DNA of 20,234 nt from a virus, in IMG/VR virus record IMGVR_UViG_3300051212_000869, positions 1 to 20,234 of that record; one strand, given 5' to 3'. A program made the position numbers and the translations under genes. The notes below the pieces were generated by a model, which saw only the letters and a program-made list of their open reading frames with translations, had not been told where the DNA came from and did no database searches. Positions 1 to 6,009 of the stretch are shown here, in pieces; within the stretch, counting starts at the first letter, position 1; the number at the start of each line of letters is the position of its first letter.

Positions 1-2
1 CA

Positions 3-227
3 TTCATAGAAGAGGCCCTGGCGGAGTACGGGGTCATGGTAGTACATGCAGGTGTCTTGCTAGAAGGGCGAAAAGTCATGAATATCTTAGACGATGCTCG
101 CCTTCTATTTGCCGAGTCCAAAGAGCACACAAAACAGCTGGAGGACATCCTCAAGAGCATCATCGATAAGATCGAGTCTACTTATAGACTTTATGATATC
201 AATACAAGGGTGATTGTGCGCACATGA
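3..227 (+). CDS. Hypothetical protein, 5' end cut by or unresolved at window edge
   Basis: The frame is open from the first bases of the window to TGA at 225-227, so the gene may start outside the window. Possible internal starts are ATG 36, without a clear ribosome site, and ATG 78, preceded by AAGGG at 64-68; the latter would give a 49-residue protein. The C-terminal half is helical and charged, with heptad-like spacing around EHTKQLEDILKSIIDKIE, which suggests a short coiled coil. The stop overlaps the next start (ATGA), as expected for translational coupling in a phage operon. I do not recognise a family. The coding call rests on open frame, protein-like composition and tight junctions. 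Confidence 0.55.
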   Translation, partial: FIEEALAEYGVMVVHAGVLLEGRKVMNILDDARLLFAESKEHTKQLEDILKSIIDKIESTYRLYDINTRVIVRT

Positions 228-430
228 CCTTCTACCTAGTAATACTGGAGGATAGCGATCGCACCACGCATGGCATGTGGGTGGTAGCGGATCACGGCGC
301 GGCGCAGTATAAGCTGGAACAGCTGCTGCCCCTGGACCCCGGATTCAAGATTCATTTTGCGGGGCCGTATAACTTCGGCGAAGATATCTTAGACGACCGC
401 GTTTACTATACGGTGACGAACAATGAATAA
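224..430 (+). CDS. Hypothetical small protein (68 aa)
   Basis: The ATG at 224 overlaps the TGA of the preceding gene (ATGA), so it is probably translated by coupling; no strong ribosome site is visible. The protein starts with an alternating hydrophobic stretch (FYLVILEDSD) and looks like a small alpha/beta or all-beta fold with several Tyr and Asp residues. There are no cysteines, membrane segments or recognisable motifs. It lies in the run of small genes that precedes the DNA-metabolism genes. No function can be assigned. Confidence 0.6.
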   Translation: MTFYLVILEDSDRTTHGMWVVADHGAAQYKLEQLLPLDPGFKIHFAGPYNFGEDILDDRVYYTVTNNE

Positions 431-440
431 GGGAGAACAC

Positions 441-731
441 ATGAGACTCTACAAGCTACCATCGGGCGTCACAACGACAGACCCTGAAGAGTACGCAGCG
501 GCCTGGACGACGCTCGGCGATGAACTAGTCAAGTTACTGCCGGGATATCAAACCTATAGCTTTGACCCTGGCATCTCTATCGGCCTCGCTGATTACAAAG
601 GGGACGTGATACAGATGTCTGCTCATATGGCTAAGACATTGATTGATACCTTCGCGACACTTAAACTAGAACTCTGTACCGTGCGAGCGCAACTCGCGGA
701 GCGTTTGCTTAAGGAACTTGTCCATGACTGA
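441..731 (+). CDS. Hypothetical protein (96 aa)
   Basis: I chose ATG 441 because GGGAGA lies about 7 nt upstream at 431-436. The alternative ATG 423, six codons earlier, overlaps the previous stop but has no ribosome site. The C-terminal third is helical (MAKTLIDTFATLKLELCTVRAQLAERLLKEL, residues roughly 62-92) and may form a coiled coil or dimer helix. The N-terminal part has a Thr/Asp-rich loop. The stop overlaps the next gene's start. Nothing in it identifies a family. Confidence 0.6.
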   Translation: MRLYKLPSGVTTTDPEEYAAAWTTLGDELVKLLPGYQTYSFDPGISIGLADYKGDVIQMSAHMAKTLIDTFATLKLELCTVRAQLAERLLKELVHD

Positions 732-975
732 AGCACTACACGACTGGCGCTGGTTCAACCACAACAACATGGCCGTCAAGCGTACAGATCACTTCACATA
801 CACTGTGTGGAGGTGGGTCGACCGCGACGGCTGGGGCGCAGCTGTGGATCTCAAACTCGAACACCAGCTTGTCAAAGACCTTGGCTTCGCCGACGGCGAT
901 ACCTGGGAAGACGCGATCAACCATGCCAAGGTGGCCGCAATCAAACACCTTGAACTTCTACAAAAGGAACTGTGA
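724..975 (+). CDS. Hypothetical Trp-rich small protein (83 aa)
   Basis: The start is ATG 724, which has AAGGA at 711-715 and sits 5 nt inside the upstream gene's end; a TTG two codons earlier is less likely. The product is rich in Trp, His and Asp (for example HDWRWFNHNN and VWRWVDRDGWG) and ends in a helix (INHAKVAAIKHLELLQKEL). Such small aromatic-rich proteins are common in phage early regions, but I recognise no family. The stop TGA (973-975) touches the start of the zinc-ribbon gene. Confidence 0.6.
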   Translation: MTEALHDWRWFNHNNMAVKRTDHFTYTVWRWVDRDGWGAAVDLKLEHQLVKDLGFADGDTWEDAINHAKVAAIKHLELLQKEL

Positions 976-1172
976 TGCCTATCTACGAGTACCAGTGCGC
1001 GGACTGTAAGCAGGTGTGCGAGCGCAAGATGTCCATCAAGGACAACCATCCGCCGCATGTCATGCACAATTGCAACGGAGACCCCTTGACATTCTGTGAG
1101 CACAAGCGCAAGGTCAGCGCATCGAACTTCCAGCTCGCAGGTAGCGGCTGGGCCAAAGATGGATATAAATAA
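975..1172 (+). CDS. FmdB-like zinc-ribbon protein (65 aa)
   Basis: The N-terminus MPIYEYQCADCKQVCE is the signature of FmdB-family zinc ribbons (M-P-x-Y-E-Y-x-C-x-x-C), with Cys8 and Cys11 as the first zinc knuckle. The C-terminal part, SNFQLAGSGWAKDGY, matches the end typical of this family (F-x-L-x-G-x-G-W). The second knuckle is atypical: instead of a CPxCG pair there is NCNGDPLTFC, so Cys33 and Cys41 are the only candidate ligands. ATG 975 is preceded by AAAAGGA at 962-968. The family is called regulatory by homology only; its role in phages is not known. Zinc binding and DNA or protein contacts are inference. Confidence 0.75.
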   Translation: MPIYEYQCADCKQVCERKMSIKDNHPPHVMHNCNGDPLTFCEHKRKVSASNFQLAGSGWAKDGYK

Positions 1173-1174
1173 CT

Positions 1175-1615
1175 ATGCAAACATTTCTTCCCTACTCTGA
1201 TTTCAAAGATTCGCTCGCAACCCTCGACTATCGTCGTCTGGGCAAGCAGCGTGTGGAGACCAAGCAGCTGCTCATGGCCCTCAACGGCGAGACCAAGGGC
1301 TGGGTCAATCATCCCGCAGCCAAGATGTGGCGCGGGTACGAGACCGCGCTCGCGATGTACGGCGCCCTTAGCTGCCAGATTTGGTTACAGCGCGGTTACA
1401 AAGATAGCCTGCTCAGTTACTTTGAGGAGCGCCTCAACGCGCCTGTTGTTCTGCCGCCCTGGCTCGGCGATGAGCGCGTGCATGCCAGCCATCGTTCTAA
1501 CCTTTTGCGCAAGGATGCGCAGTTCTACGGCCAGTACGCCTGGACCGAATCCAATGACTTGCCATATCTATGGCCCGTGCTTACTGATTACGGCTACAAG
1601 CTGGAGACCCGCTGA
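1175..1615 (+). CDS. Pyrimidine-dimer DNA glycosylase family protein (MSMEG_6728-like)
   Basis: The sequence has the layout of the MSMEG_6728-like proteins grouped with pyrimidine dimer DNA glycosylases (Pyr_excise). It has the N-terminal MQTFLPYSDF, then LDYRRLGKQRVE (residues about 17-28), GWVNHPAAKMWRGYE, a WLQRGYKDS segment, and the C-terminal ASHRSNLLRKDAQFYGQYAW followed by the LPYLWP end. At 146 residues it is full length. T4 endonuclease V uses an N-terminal threonine after Met removal; here residue 2 is Gln and residue 3 Thr, so I would not assume the same chemistry. It follows the zinc-ribbon gene by 2 nt. A repair or base-excision role fits but is not shown. Confidence 0.75.
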   Translation: MQTFLPYSDFKDSLATLDYRRLGKQRVETKQLLMALNGETKGWVNHPAAKMWRGYETALAMYGALSCQIWLQRGYKDSLLSYFEERLNAPVVLPPWLGDERVHASHRSNLLRKDAQFYGQYAWTESNDLPYLWPVLTDYGYKLETR

Positions 1616-1616
1616 G

Positions 1617-1685
1617 ATGGATACTTTTGCTCTTGTTACTGCTGTTATGCTCATTGTTCCTACCTATTTCACCCTACGGTTCTGA
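1617..1685 (+). CDS. Possible 22-aa single-span membrane peptide
   Basis: This short frame starts 1 nt after the previous stop and ends 2 nt before the methyltransferase start, so it fills the gap exactly. GGAGA at 1603-1607 gives a good ribosome site 9 nt upstream. The peptide is almost entirely hydrophobic (FALVTAVMLIVPTYF) and would span a membrane once. It is too short for ordinary gene callers. The packing and ribosome site support it, but length alone makes it uncertain. Confidence 0.45.
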   Translation: MDTFALVTAVMLIVPTYFTLRF

Positions 1686-1687
1686 CC

Positions 1688-2188
1688 ATGACACACGTCG
1701 CGCACAACACTGGTAACATGGAGTGGTACACACCCGACCATATCCTGCAGTTTGCTCGCGGCATGTTGGGCGGCCCCTTCGACCTCGACCCTGCTAGTTC
1801 CGAGCAGGCTAATCGAGTCGTCGGGGCCTCCCGTTTTTACACCAAAGAAATGAACGGGCTCGCGCTGCCCTGGGAGGCGGAGCGGCTTTGGCTCAACCCG
1901 CCTTACAGCAGGGGATTGCTTGCCCAGTTCATTGATAAGCTGCTGCTTGAGCGCAGTGCATTCAGGGTCAAGAGCGCCGCTCTTCTCATGAATAACTGCA
2001 CTGAGACAGCAGCTTGTCAGAAGGTGCTAAGACATGCGCGCCAAGTCTGCTTCCTGCATAAGCGTATCAAATTCCTGAATCAAGAATTGGAGCCCGCCAA
2101 CTCGCCGCTGCAGGGGCAGATCATAGCCTTCTTTGGTGTGTACCCCGGCGTCGACAATAACACGCCTGACCTAGGAGTAATCCGATGA
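1688..2188 (+). CDS. Phage DNA N6-adenine methyltransferase (Dam family)
   Basis: This matches the phage N6-adenine methyltransferase family (PF05869 type). It opens with EWYTPDHI (12-19), has the SAM-site-like segment FDLDPASSEQAN (31-42), then FYTKEMNGL, and the catalytic LNPPY motif at 69-73 (an N-P-P-Y version of DPPY). The C-terminal SPLQGQIIAFFG is also typical. At 166 residues it is complete. It would transfer a methyl group from SAM to adenine N6 in DNA, which in phages commonly protects against host restriction; the recognition sequence cannot be read from the protein. It overlaps the HD gene by ATGA. Confidence 0.88.
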   Translation: MTHVAHNTGNMEWYTPDHILQFARGMLGGPFDLDPASSEQANRVVGASRFYTKEMNGLALPWEAERLWLNPPYSRGLLAQFIDKLLLERSAFRVKSAALLMNNCTETAACQKVLRHARQVCFLHKRIKFLNQELEPANSPLQGQIIAFFGVYPGVDNNTPDLGVIR

Positions 2189-2820
2189 CACCTCGCCCTT
2201 GGATGAAGGCGCGCGGCGGCCTCGTGCTTTTCAAGCCCGTGGAGCTTCGCTTCGGATCTAGCAAAGAACTGCTGGAGGATATCGGCCACAGCTTGCACGA
2301 GCAGAACAGGTCTCTTGGCCGTATGTCTTGGTCTGTTGCCGAACATAGCATCGCGGTTAGCCGCTACCTCGCTAAGCAGCAGCATCCGCTGCCAGTTCAG
2401 TTGGCAGGATTGTTGCATGATGCGCACGAGGCGTTCGTTGGCGATATGCCCTTGCCCGCCGTTCGTGCGCTGGCCGATAGCAACCTAAAGGTACTCAAGG
2501 CGCAGTTCGATACCGCGATCTTCGAGTATTTGAAGGTGGCTGATGTACTTTGGCCAGAGTTGGACTCTGATGCTATCTGGGGGCCGGTTGCCAAAGCAGA
2601 CCAGCTGGCCTTTCTTGCAGAGTGGCGCACGTTTATCCCCTGGGATAACAGTATCACATCGGATTTGCTTCGCTACGAAGAACTCAAAGAAGCTATGTTC
2701 GGCATCCCGGACAAGGATATGCGCATGATGCTCAACTGTATCAAGGACGTACACGAGAACAATCCATCCTGGGCCATTGAGACCGCTCGAATGCTTCGCC
2801 TGTTTGGTCACCATGTTTGA
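2185..2820 (+). CDS. HD-domain phosphohydrolase, 5'-deoxynucleotidase (YfbR)-like
   Basis: An HD-type metal site is visible: SVAEHSIAVSRYL gives His54, LAGLLHDAHEAFVGDMP gives His78-Asp79 with Glu82 and Asp87 nearby, and a later Asp in AKADQLAFLAEW completes the usual set. The order and length (211 aa) fit phage HD hydrolases related to the YfbR 5'-deoxynucleotidases. The substrate would be a deoxynucleotide; which one cannot be told from sequence. It is coupled to the methyltransferase upstream and sits two genes before thyX, so a role in shaping the dNTP pool is likely. HD dATP triphosphohydrolases (DatZ) of 2-aminoadenine phages are an alternative, but no purZ is present here. Confidence 0.78.
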   Translation: MTPRPWMKARGGLVLFKPVELRFGSSKELLEDIGHSLHEQNRSLGRMSWSVAEHSIAVSRYLAKQQHPLPVQLAGLLHDAHEAFVGDMPLPAVRALADSNLKVLKAQFDTAIFEYLKVADVLWPELDSDAIWGPVAKADQLAFLAEWRTFIPWDNSITSDLLRYEELKEAMFGIPDKDMRMMLNCIKDVHENNPSWAIETARMLRLFGHHV

Positions 2821-3025
2821 GATTCTCATCCGAGACAAAGACACGGGGCGCTCTGTGGCTCTTGAGTATACTAAGACTTCAGAACTGACCTATCGCATCC
2901 ATCCTGACCCCAAGGAAGCGATGGTCAATACATTTGGGGTCTATCAACTCGACGATATCGAAGAGTTCTTGTGCCGCGTCGCAGAAGAACTGGAAGCCTG
3001 GTACAAAAGGATCGACAATGAATAA
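2813..3025 (+). CDS. Hypothetical small acidic protein (70 aa)
   Basis: ATG 2813 overlaps the HD gene's stop by 8 nt; a longer frame from TTG 2777 has no supporting ribosome site. The protein begins with a beta-like stretch (MFEILIRDKDTG) and ends in an acidic amphipathic helix (DDIEEFLCRVAEELEAWYKRI). No catalytic motif is seen. The stop overlaps the thyX start in AATGAATAA. Its location between two nucleotide-metabolism genes is the only hint of function. Confidence 0.65.
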   Translation: MFEILIRDKDTGRSVALEYTKTSELTYRIHPDPKEAMVNTFGVYQLDDIEEFLCRVAEELEAWYKRIDNE

Positions 3026-3854
3026 GGCCTTCACTAAGGGCGGCATGCCTTTCAAAGTGCATCTCGTCGCGGACTCTAGTTCCTTTGGCACACGGATCTC
3101 TACCTTTGCGCTTACCTATCCGCGCTTCATCCATGCGCAGATGATGACCCATCGCATGCTGTCGCGAAACGCGCAGTCCAGTCGGGCGATGCCCGTCAAT
3201 AAGATGCTGCAAGAGCCCCCGGTCATTCCGACCGATTTGCGCTACAATCAGAAGGGTATGCAGCCTGCGGAGCCCTTGACAGCGGAGGATGCGCAGAAGG
3301 CCCAGAAGGTGCTGCAGGATCTGCATGATCAGACTATGGCAGCAGTGCAGGCCCTGAATAAGATTGGGGTGCATAAGCAGTGGGCCAACCGCTATCTCGA
3401 GCCCTTTAGAACCATCACCGCAATCTACACAGGCACCGATGACGCCTGGAAGGCCTTCTTCGCACTGCGCGCACATCCTGACGCGCAGGAAGAAATTTGC
3501 TGGCTGGCTCAAGCCATTAAGGAGGTCTATGAGGCTTCTGTACCGGAGGAGACATCCCTGCATATGCCTTTTGTGACGCTGGAGGAGAAGCAAGAACTTC
3601 CAGTGAGGGTACAGTTCCAAGTCTCCTCAGCACGCTGCGCAAGGGTTAGCTATCTCACGTTCGAGGGAACGCGAGATATTGAGAAAGATAAAGAACTGCA
3701 CGACCGTTTGAGCAAAGCAGATCCTCCGCATTTGTCACCACTGGAACACTGCGCGGTATCCGACTACGGACGCATCGCCAATTTCAACGGCTGGCGCTCG
3801 TATCGTAATATGGTCGAATGCGGATTTGTTCACTTTGAAGCACTTTTGCCTTGA
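3018..3854 (+). CDS. thyX: FAD-dependent thymidylate synthase ThyX
   Basis: The flavin-dependent thymidylate synthase signature is clear: PRFIHAQMMTHRMLSRNAQS followed by SRA places THR at residues 44-46, seven residues, then Ser54 and Arg56, which is the RHRx7S ThyX motif with Thr replacing the first Arg, a change that I recall from phage versions. Later segments such as ETSLHMPFVTLEE and LSPLEHCA (C-terminal third) also fit. The enzyme makes dTMP from dUMP with methylene-tetrahydrofolate and FAD. ATG 3018 has AAAGGA at 3006-3011, about 7 nt upstream; in-frame codons back to 2934 belong to the overlap with the previous gene. At 278 residues it is complete. It closes the nucleotide-metabolism cluster. 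Confidence 0.9.
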   Translation: MNKAFTKGGMPFKVHLVADSSSFGTRISTFALTYPRFIHAQMMTHRMLSRNAQSSRAMPVNKMLQEPPVIPTDLRYNQKGMQPAEPLTAEDAQKAQKVLQDLHDQTMAAVQALNKIGVHKQWANRYLEPFRTITAIYTGTDDAWKAFFALRAHPDAQEEICWLAQAIKEVYEASVPEETSLHMPFVTLEEKQELPVRVQFQVSSARCARVSYLTFEGTRDIEKDKELHDRLSKADPPHLSPLEHCAVSDYGRIANFNGWRSYRNMVECGFVHFEALLP

Positions 3855-3879
3855 TCAAAACTCAATCTTCCGCCATACT
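3851..3879 (+). promoter_or_regulatory. Weak candidate sigma70 promoter
   Basis: TTGATC (3851-3856), a 17-nt spacer, then CATACT (3874-3879) lie in the short gap between thyX and the next gene. Each box matches consensus at 4 of 6 positions. The predicted start (about 3886) would fall on the ribosome site AAGGAGG, leaving almost no leader, so this is tentative. Confidence 0.3.
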
Positions 3880-3896
3880 GTCGACAAGGAGGCCAT

Positions 3897-4292
3897 ATGG
3901 CTTTGATCACACACCAGCATGCAAAAGACCTGTTCATTCGTGTTCTTGACCAGTTCGACAAGGAGCGAGAGGCGCTTGATCTCGTAGACCGCGTCCGTCG
4001 AGAGAGCACCAATATCCTTGGTGCTGCCGTTAAGCAGCTCAAGGGCATCTACTTCGCAACAGACGAGGGTGTCGTCTTCATTGCGCGCGTCAAGGGCAAT
4101 TCGGTTAACATCCGACGTGCCTCAAATCGCACGCTCGATAGGCTGCGTCGAGATCCTGGGATGCTGGTGGATGTCCGCACCGCTGCCAAGGGCCGCAATC
4201 TTGACCCGATCCCCATGCGCGGGGAAGTCGATACCTCGCAGTGGTTCCCGACCATCAAGCACGAGGCGGGCGACGAGGGTGAGGAAGAATAA
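3897..4292 (+). CDS. Hypothetical protein (131 aa), upstream partner of GroES-like gene
   Basis: A strong ribosome site, AAGGAGG at 3886-3892, lies 4 nt before ATG 3897, after a 42-nt gap behind thyX, so this may open a new transcription unit. The N-terminal half is helical and charged (DLFIRVLDQFDKEREALDLVDRVRRES). A beta-rich middle follows (IYFATDEGVVFIARVKGNSVNI), and the tail is acidic (EAGDEGEEE). I do not recognise the family. Its stop overlaps the next start (TAATG), so it is co-translated with the GroES-like protein. Confidence 0.7.
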   Translation: MALITHQHAKDLFIRVLDQFDKEREALDLVDRVRRESTNILGAAVKQLKGIYFATDEGVVFIARVKGNSVNIRRASNRTLDRLRRDPGMLVDVRTAAKGRNLDPIPMRGEVDTSQWFPTIKHEAGDEGEEE

Positions 4293-5017
4293 TGGACGCG
4301 GATGCCTACTTGGAGGCGATGCTTGAGGAAGATAAGGTGCGCCCTCTCCCCGGCCATCTTATCGGCCTCAAGCATACCAAGAACAAGCACATCGAACTTG
4401 AGGGCTATGGACAGATAGCCGTCAGCCAGCAGACTGCTAGTGGGCTCGTCGTCGTATCCAATGACACGAGAGAAGCCGAGAACTACAAAGCACTGCTGGT
4501 TACTGTACTTGTCCTGGGGGATGAGCCGGACAAGTGGGCTACTCGCTGGTTTGACAAGAAGAAAGACTGGAAGACGACCTTTGCGGAGCAGCGCATCGAT
4601 GTCGGAACAACCGTGGCCATTCGTGCGGTCTCTGGTGTCGATCAGGTCAAAGGCAGCAAGTTCATTCAGCTTCGCTATGACGAGGTAAGCGCAATTGGAC
4701 AGGCAGAAGACGAAATCGACGTTCCCGATATGCTACCCGCACCAGGCTGGGTATTGGTCCAGCTTGATACCACGGAGCACAAAAATAAAGCCGGGCTTCA
4801 TGTTTATGAAGGTCTCCAACAAGTCCTAGATCAGGGACAGATGTCCTACGGGACCATTATCGGCCTCCCGCGAGGATACCCTTTCCAGGACCTTCATGTC
4901 GGAGACACCATTTGTTTCCCCACGCATACAGGCGCGGGCGCAACAGAGTTTGTCGAGTTTGCAGAGGGGCTCCGCTGCTTGCCTATCGATGACATCCTCG
5001 GGGTAGTAGATGCTTGA
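4292..5017 (+). CDS. Tandem GroES-like co-chaperonin (putative, 241 aa)
   Basis: The second half (about 146-241) reads like a GroES chain: LPAPGWVLVQLDTTEHKNKA at the start, a mobile-loop-like AGLHVYEG, then GTIIGLPRG, LHVGDTICF and the ending LRCLPIDDILGVVD, which matches the ...EDILGVVE end of GroES. The first half (about 16-136) has the same order: RPLPGHLIGLK, SGLVVVSND as the loop, LLVTVLVLGDE, VGTTVAIRAVSG, and LRYDEVSAIG. Ordinary GroES and phage cochaperonins are about 95-115 aa, so two domains fused in one chain explain the length. It would cap a chaperonin ring during folding of phage proteins. No GroEL gene is in the window. The assignment is by pattern, with no alignment run. Confidence 0.6.
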   Translation: MDADAYLEAMLEEDKVRPLPGHLIGLKHTKNKHIELEGYGQIAVSQQTASGLVVVSNDTREAENYKALLVTVLVLGDEPDKWATRWFDKKKDWKTTFAEQRIDVGTTVAIRAVSGVDQVKGSKFIQLRYDEVSAIGQAEDEIDVPDMLPAPGWVLVQLDTTEHKNKAGLHVYEGLQQVLDQGQMSYGTIIGLPRGYPFQDLHVGDTICFPTHTGAGATEFVEFAEGLRCLPIDDILGVVDA

Positions 5018-5105
5018 ATGGCTTATCGGCGCAACTATTGGATTTGCGATGGTATTTGTCGCGATGACAGCATGGGTTCTCTTCGGAGACCCGTTTAAGA
5101 AGTAG
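5010..5105 (+). CDS. Small single-span membrane protein (31 aa)
   Basis: ATG 5010 overlaps the end of the GroES-like gene by 8 nt and the frame runs to TAG 5103-5105. The peptide has one clear hydrophobic segment (LIGATIGFAMVFVAMTAWVLF, residues about 5-25) and a basic end (DPFKK), giving a positive cytoplasmic tail if the N-terminus is outside. The ribosome site is weak (GGGG at 5000-5003). No family is recognised; phage membrane peptides of this size include holin-like and superinfection-exclusion proteins, but the context gives no support for either. Confidence 0.5.
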   Translation: MLEWLIGATIGFAMVFVAMTAWVLFGDPFKK

Positions 5106-5108
5106 AAT

Positions 5109-5152
5109 CTTTTACACAAACGGCCTTTTTGGCTCTTAAGGTAAAAGTTTTT
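5109..5152 (+). terminator. Possible rho-independent terminator or regulatory hairpin
   Basis: CTTTTAC (5109-5115) and GTAAAAG (5141-5147) form a perfect 7-bp inverted repeat, and five Ts follow (5148-5152). The 25-nt loop holds a smaller GGCC/GGCT stem around TTTTT. This could end the early transcript behind the membrane-peptide gene. The stem is AT-rich and the loop long, so termination would be weak. Confidence 0.35.
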
Positions 5153-5161
5153 ACACTGTAA
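5151..5161. promoter_or_regulatory. Palindrome TTACA-C-TGTAA, possible operator
   Basis: TTACACTGTAA is symmetrical around its central base and lies 9 nt before the start codon at 5170. TTTTACAC also occurs at 5110-5117 and 5149-5156. Such a site between a hairpin and a ribosome site (AAGAGG, 5160-5165) could bind a regulator. No protein is known for it. Confidence 0.3.
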
Positions 5162-5169
5162 GAGGTTCT

Positions 5170-6009
5170 ATGTTCGGGGTTGGATTCAGGCCTAATATCA
5201 AACGCGAGGAACTGCGGGCAGTTCTTGACCGCTGCATCCTCGACCCTGATAAGGCCTGGATCCCCATCTCTCCTGCCCCTCGTGCCGCGTCTTCCGTAGC
5301 CGATATCCCCCGCTGGAATCGAGGATTCCCCAAGATTTCAGACGATACTAAGCTACCAGCGCGGCACGAGGTGGAGGATTTATGCGACGCCTATTTCCGT
5401 ATGGGCTTCTGGGATTTCGCCTTCCTTATTGTGACCTACGCCTACACAGGCGAGATGCGTCTACGCGAACTAGATAGGCTCATCTGGGAAGGCTTCCCCG
5501 GCGTCTCTAGGCTCTGGATTGTGCGCGAGGACATGGCTATCCCTTTGCCCAAGACAGGCCCCATTCGCAGAGCGGCAGAGACATGGTGGGCCTTGTCTGG
5601 CGGCTATAGCAACCATTTGCGGCGCTGCATGCCCATCTATGAGAGCGAGTTCCTAGAACACTTCCGCTCGCTCAATTCACCTATCTTGCTGTCCTTGCCC
5701 TTCGAGTCCGACGACCCAGACTATGTCTTGGCTCAACTCAAGAAGAGCATCAGCAATGAGATGGCCTACCCATTGAAGCCTTCTCTAGCACTGTCCTCGG
5801 GCGTGGACTTCTCCGAGACTCAGATAAAAGGCCCCATCCGGTTTTACAAGGACATCCCGATCGACTGGTCGCCTTTTGAAAACGAGGTCGAGAGCATCAA
5901 GCGAACCCCATGGGGTCTCAACTGGTTGGATGCTGCCAAGGATACCATTCCAGAACGGATTTATCGGCGGGCGCGCAACTTCCGATTGCATCGATTCGAG
6001 AAGCTCTGA
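5170..6009 (+). CDS. Hypothetical protein (279 aa)
   Basis: ATG 5170 follows AAGAGG at 5160-5165. The protein is basic and Trp/Pro-rich. One segment, VTYAYTGEMRLRELDRLIWE (about 88-107), looks faintly like the first catalytic-Arg region of tyrosine recombinases (T-G-x-R-x-x-E-L). However, the expected HxxR and Tyr motifs do not follow at the right spacing, and the rest (KGPIRFYKDIPIDWSPFE, ending RIYRRARNFRLHRFEKL) does not match. I therefore leave it unassigned. Its 3' end overlaps the minus-strand gene tail-to-tail by about 92 nt. It lies just before the packaging genes, a spot where phages often carry HNH or accessory genes, but no HNH motif is visible. Confidence 0.7.
   Translation: MFGVGFRPNIKREELRAVLDRCILDPDKAWIPISPAPRAASSVADIPRWNRGFPKISDDTKLPARHEVEDLCDAYFRMGFWDFAFLIVTYAYTGEMRLRELDRLIWEGFPGVSRLWIVREDMAIPLPKTGPIRRAAETWWALSGGYSNHLRRCMPIYESEFLEHFRSLNSPILLSLPFESDDPDYVLAQLKKSISNEMAYPLKPSLALSSGVDFSETQIKGPIRFYKDIPIDWSPFENEVESIKRTPWGLNWLDAAKDTIPERIYRRARNFRLHRFEKL

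Noticed and set aside
420-3028. 13-bp repeat ACAATGAATAAGG at two gene junctions (about 420 and 3016)
   Set aside because: A few 13-mer matches are expected by chance in 20 kb, and both encode the common Asn-Glu-stop / Met-Asn-Lys junction; not evidence of a recombination site.
2925-3620. 231-codon minus-strand frame opposite thyX
   Set aside because: Arg/Leu/Cys/His-rich, without start signals, opposite a gene with clear catalytic motifs.
5440-5680. Tyrosine recombinase (integrase) in the 279-aa gene
   Set aside because: Only a T-G-x-R-x-x-E-L-like segment is present; HxxR and Tyr motifs with proper spacing are missing, and no att-like repeats were seen.
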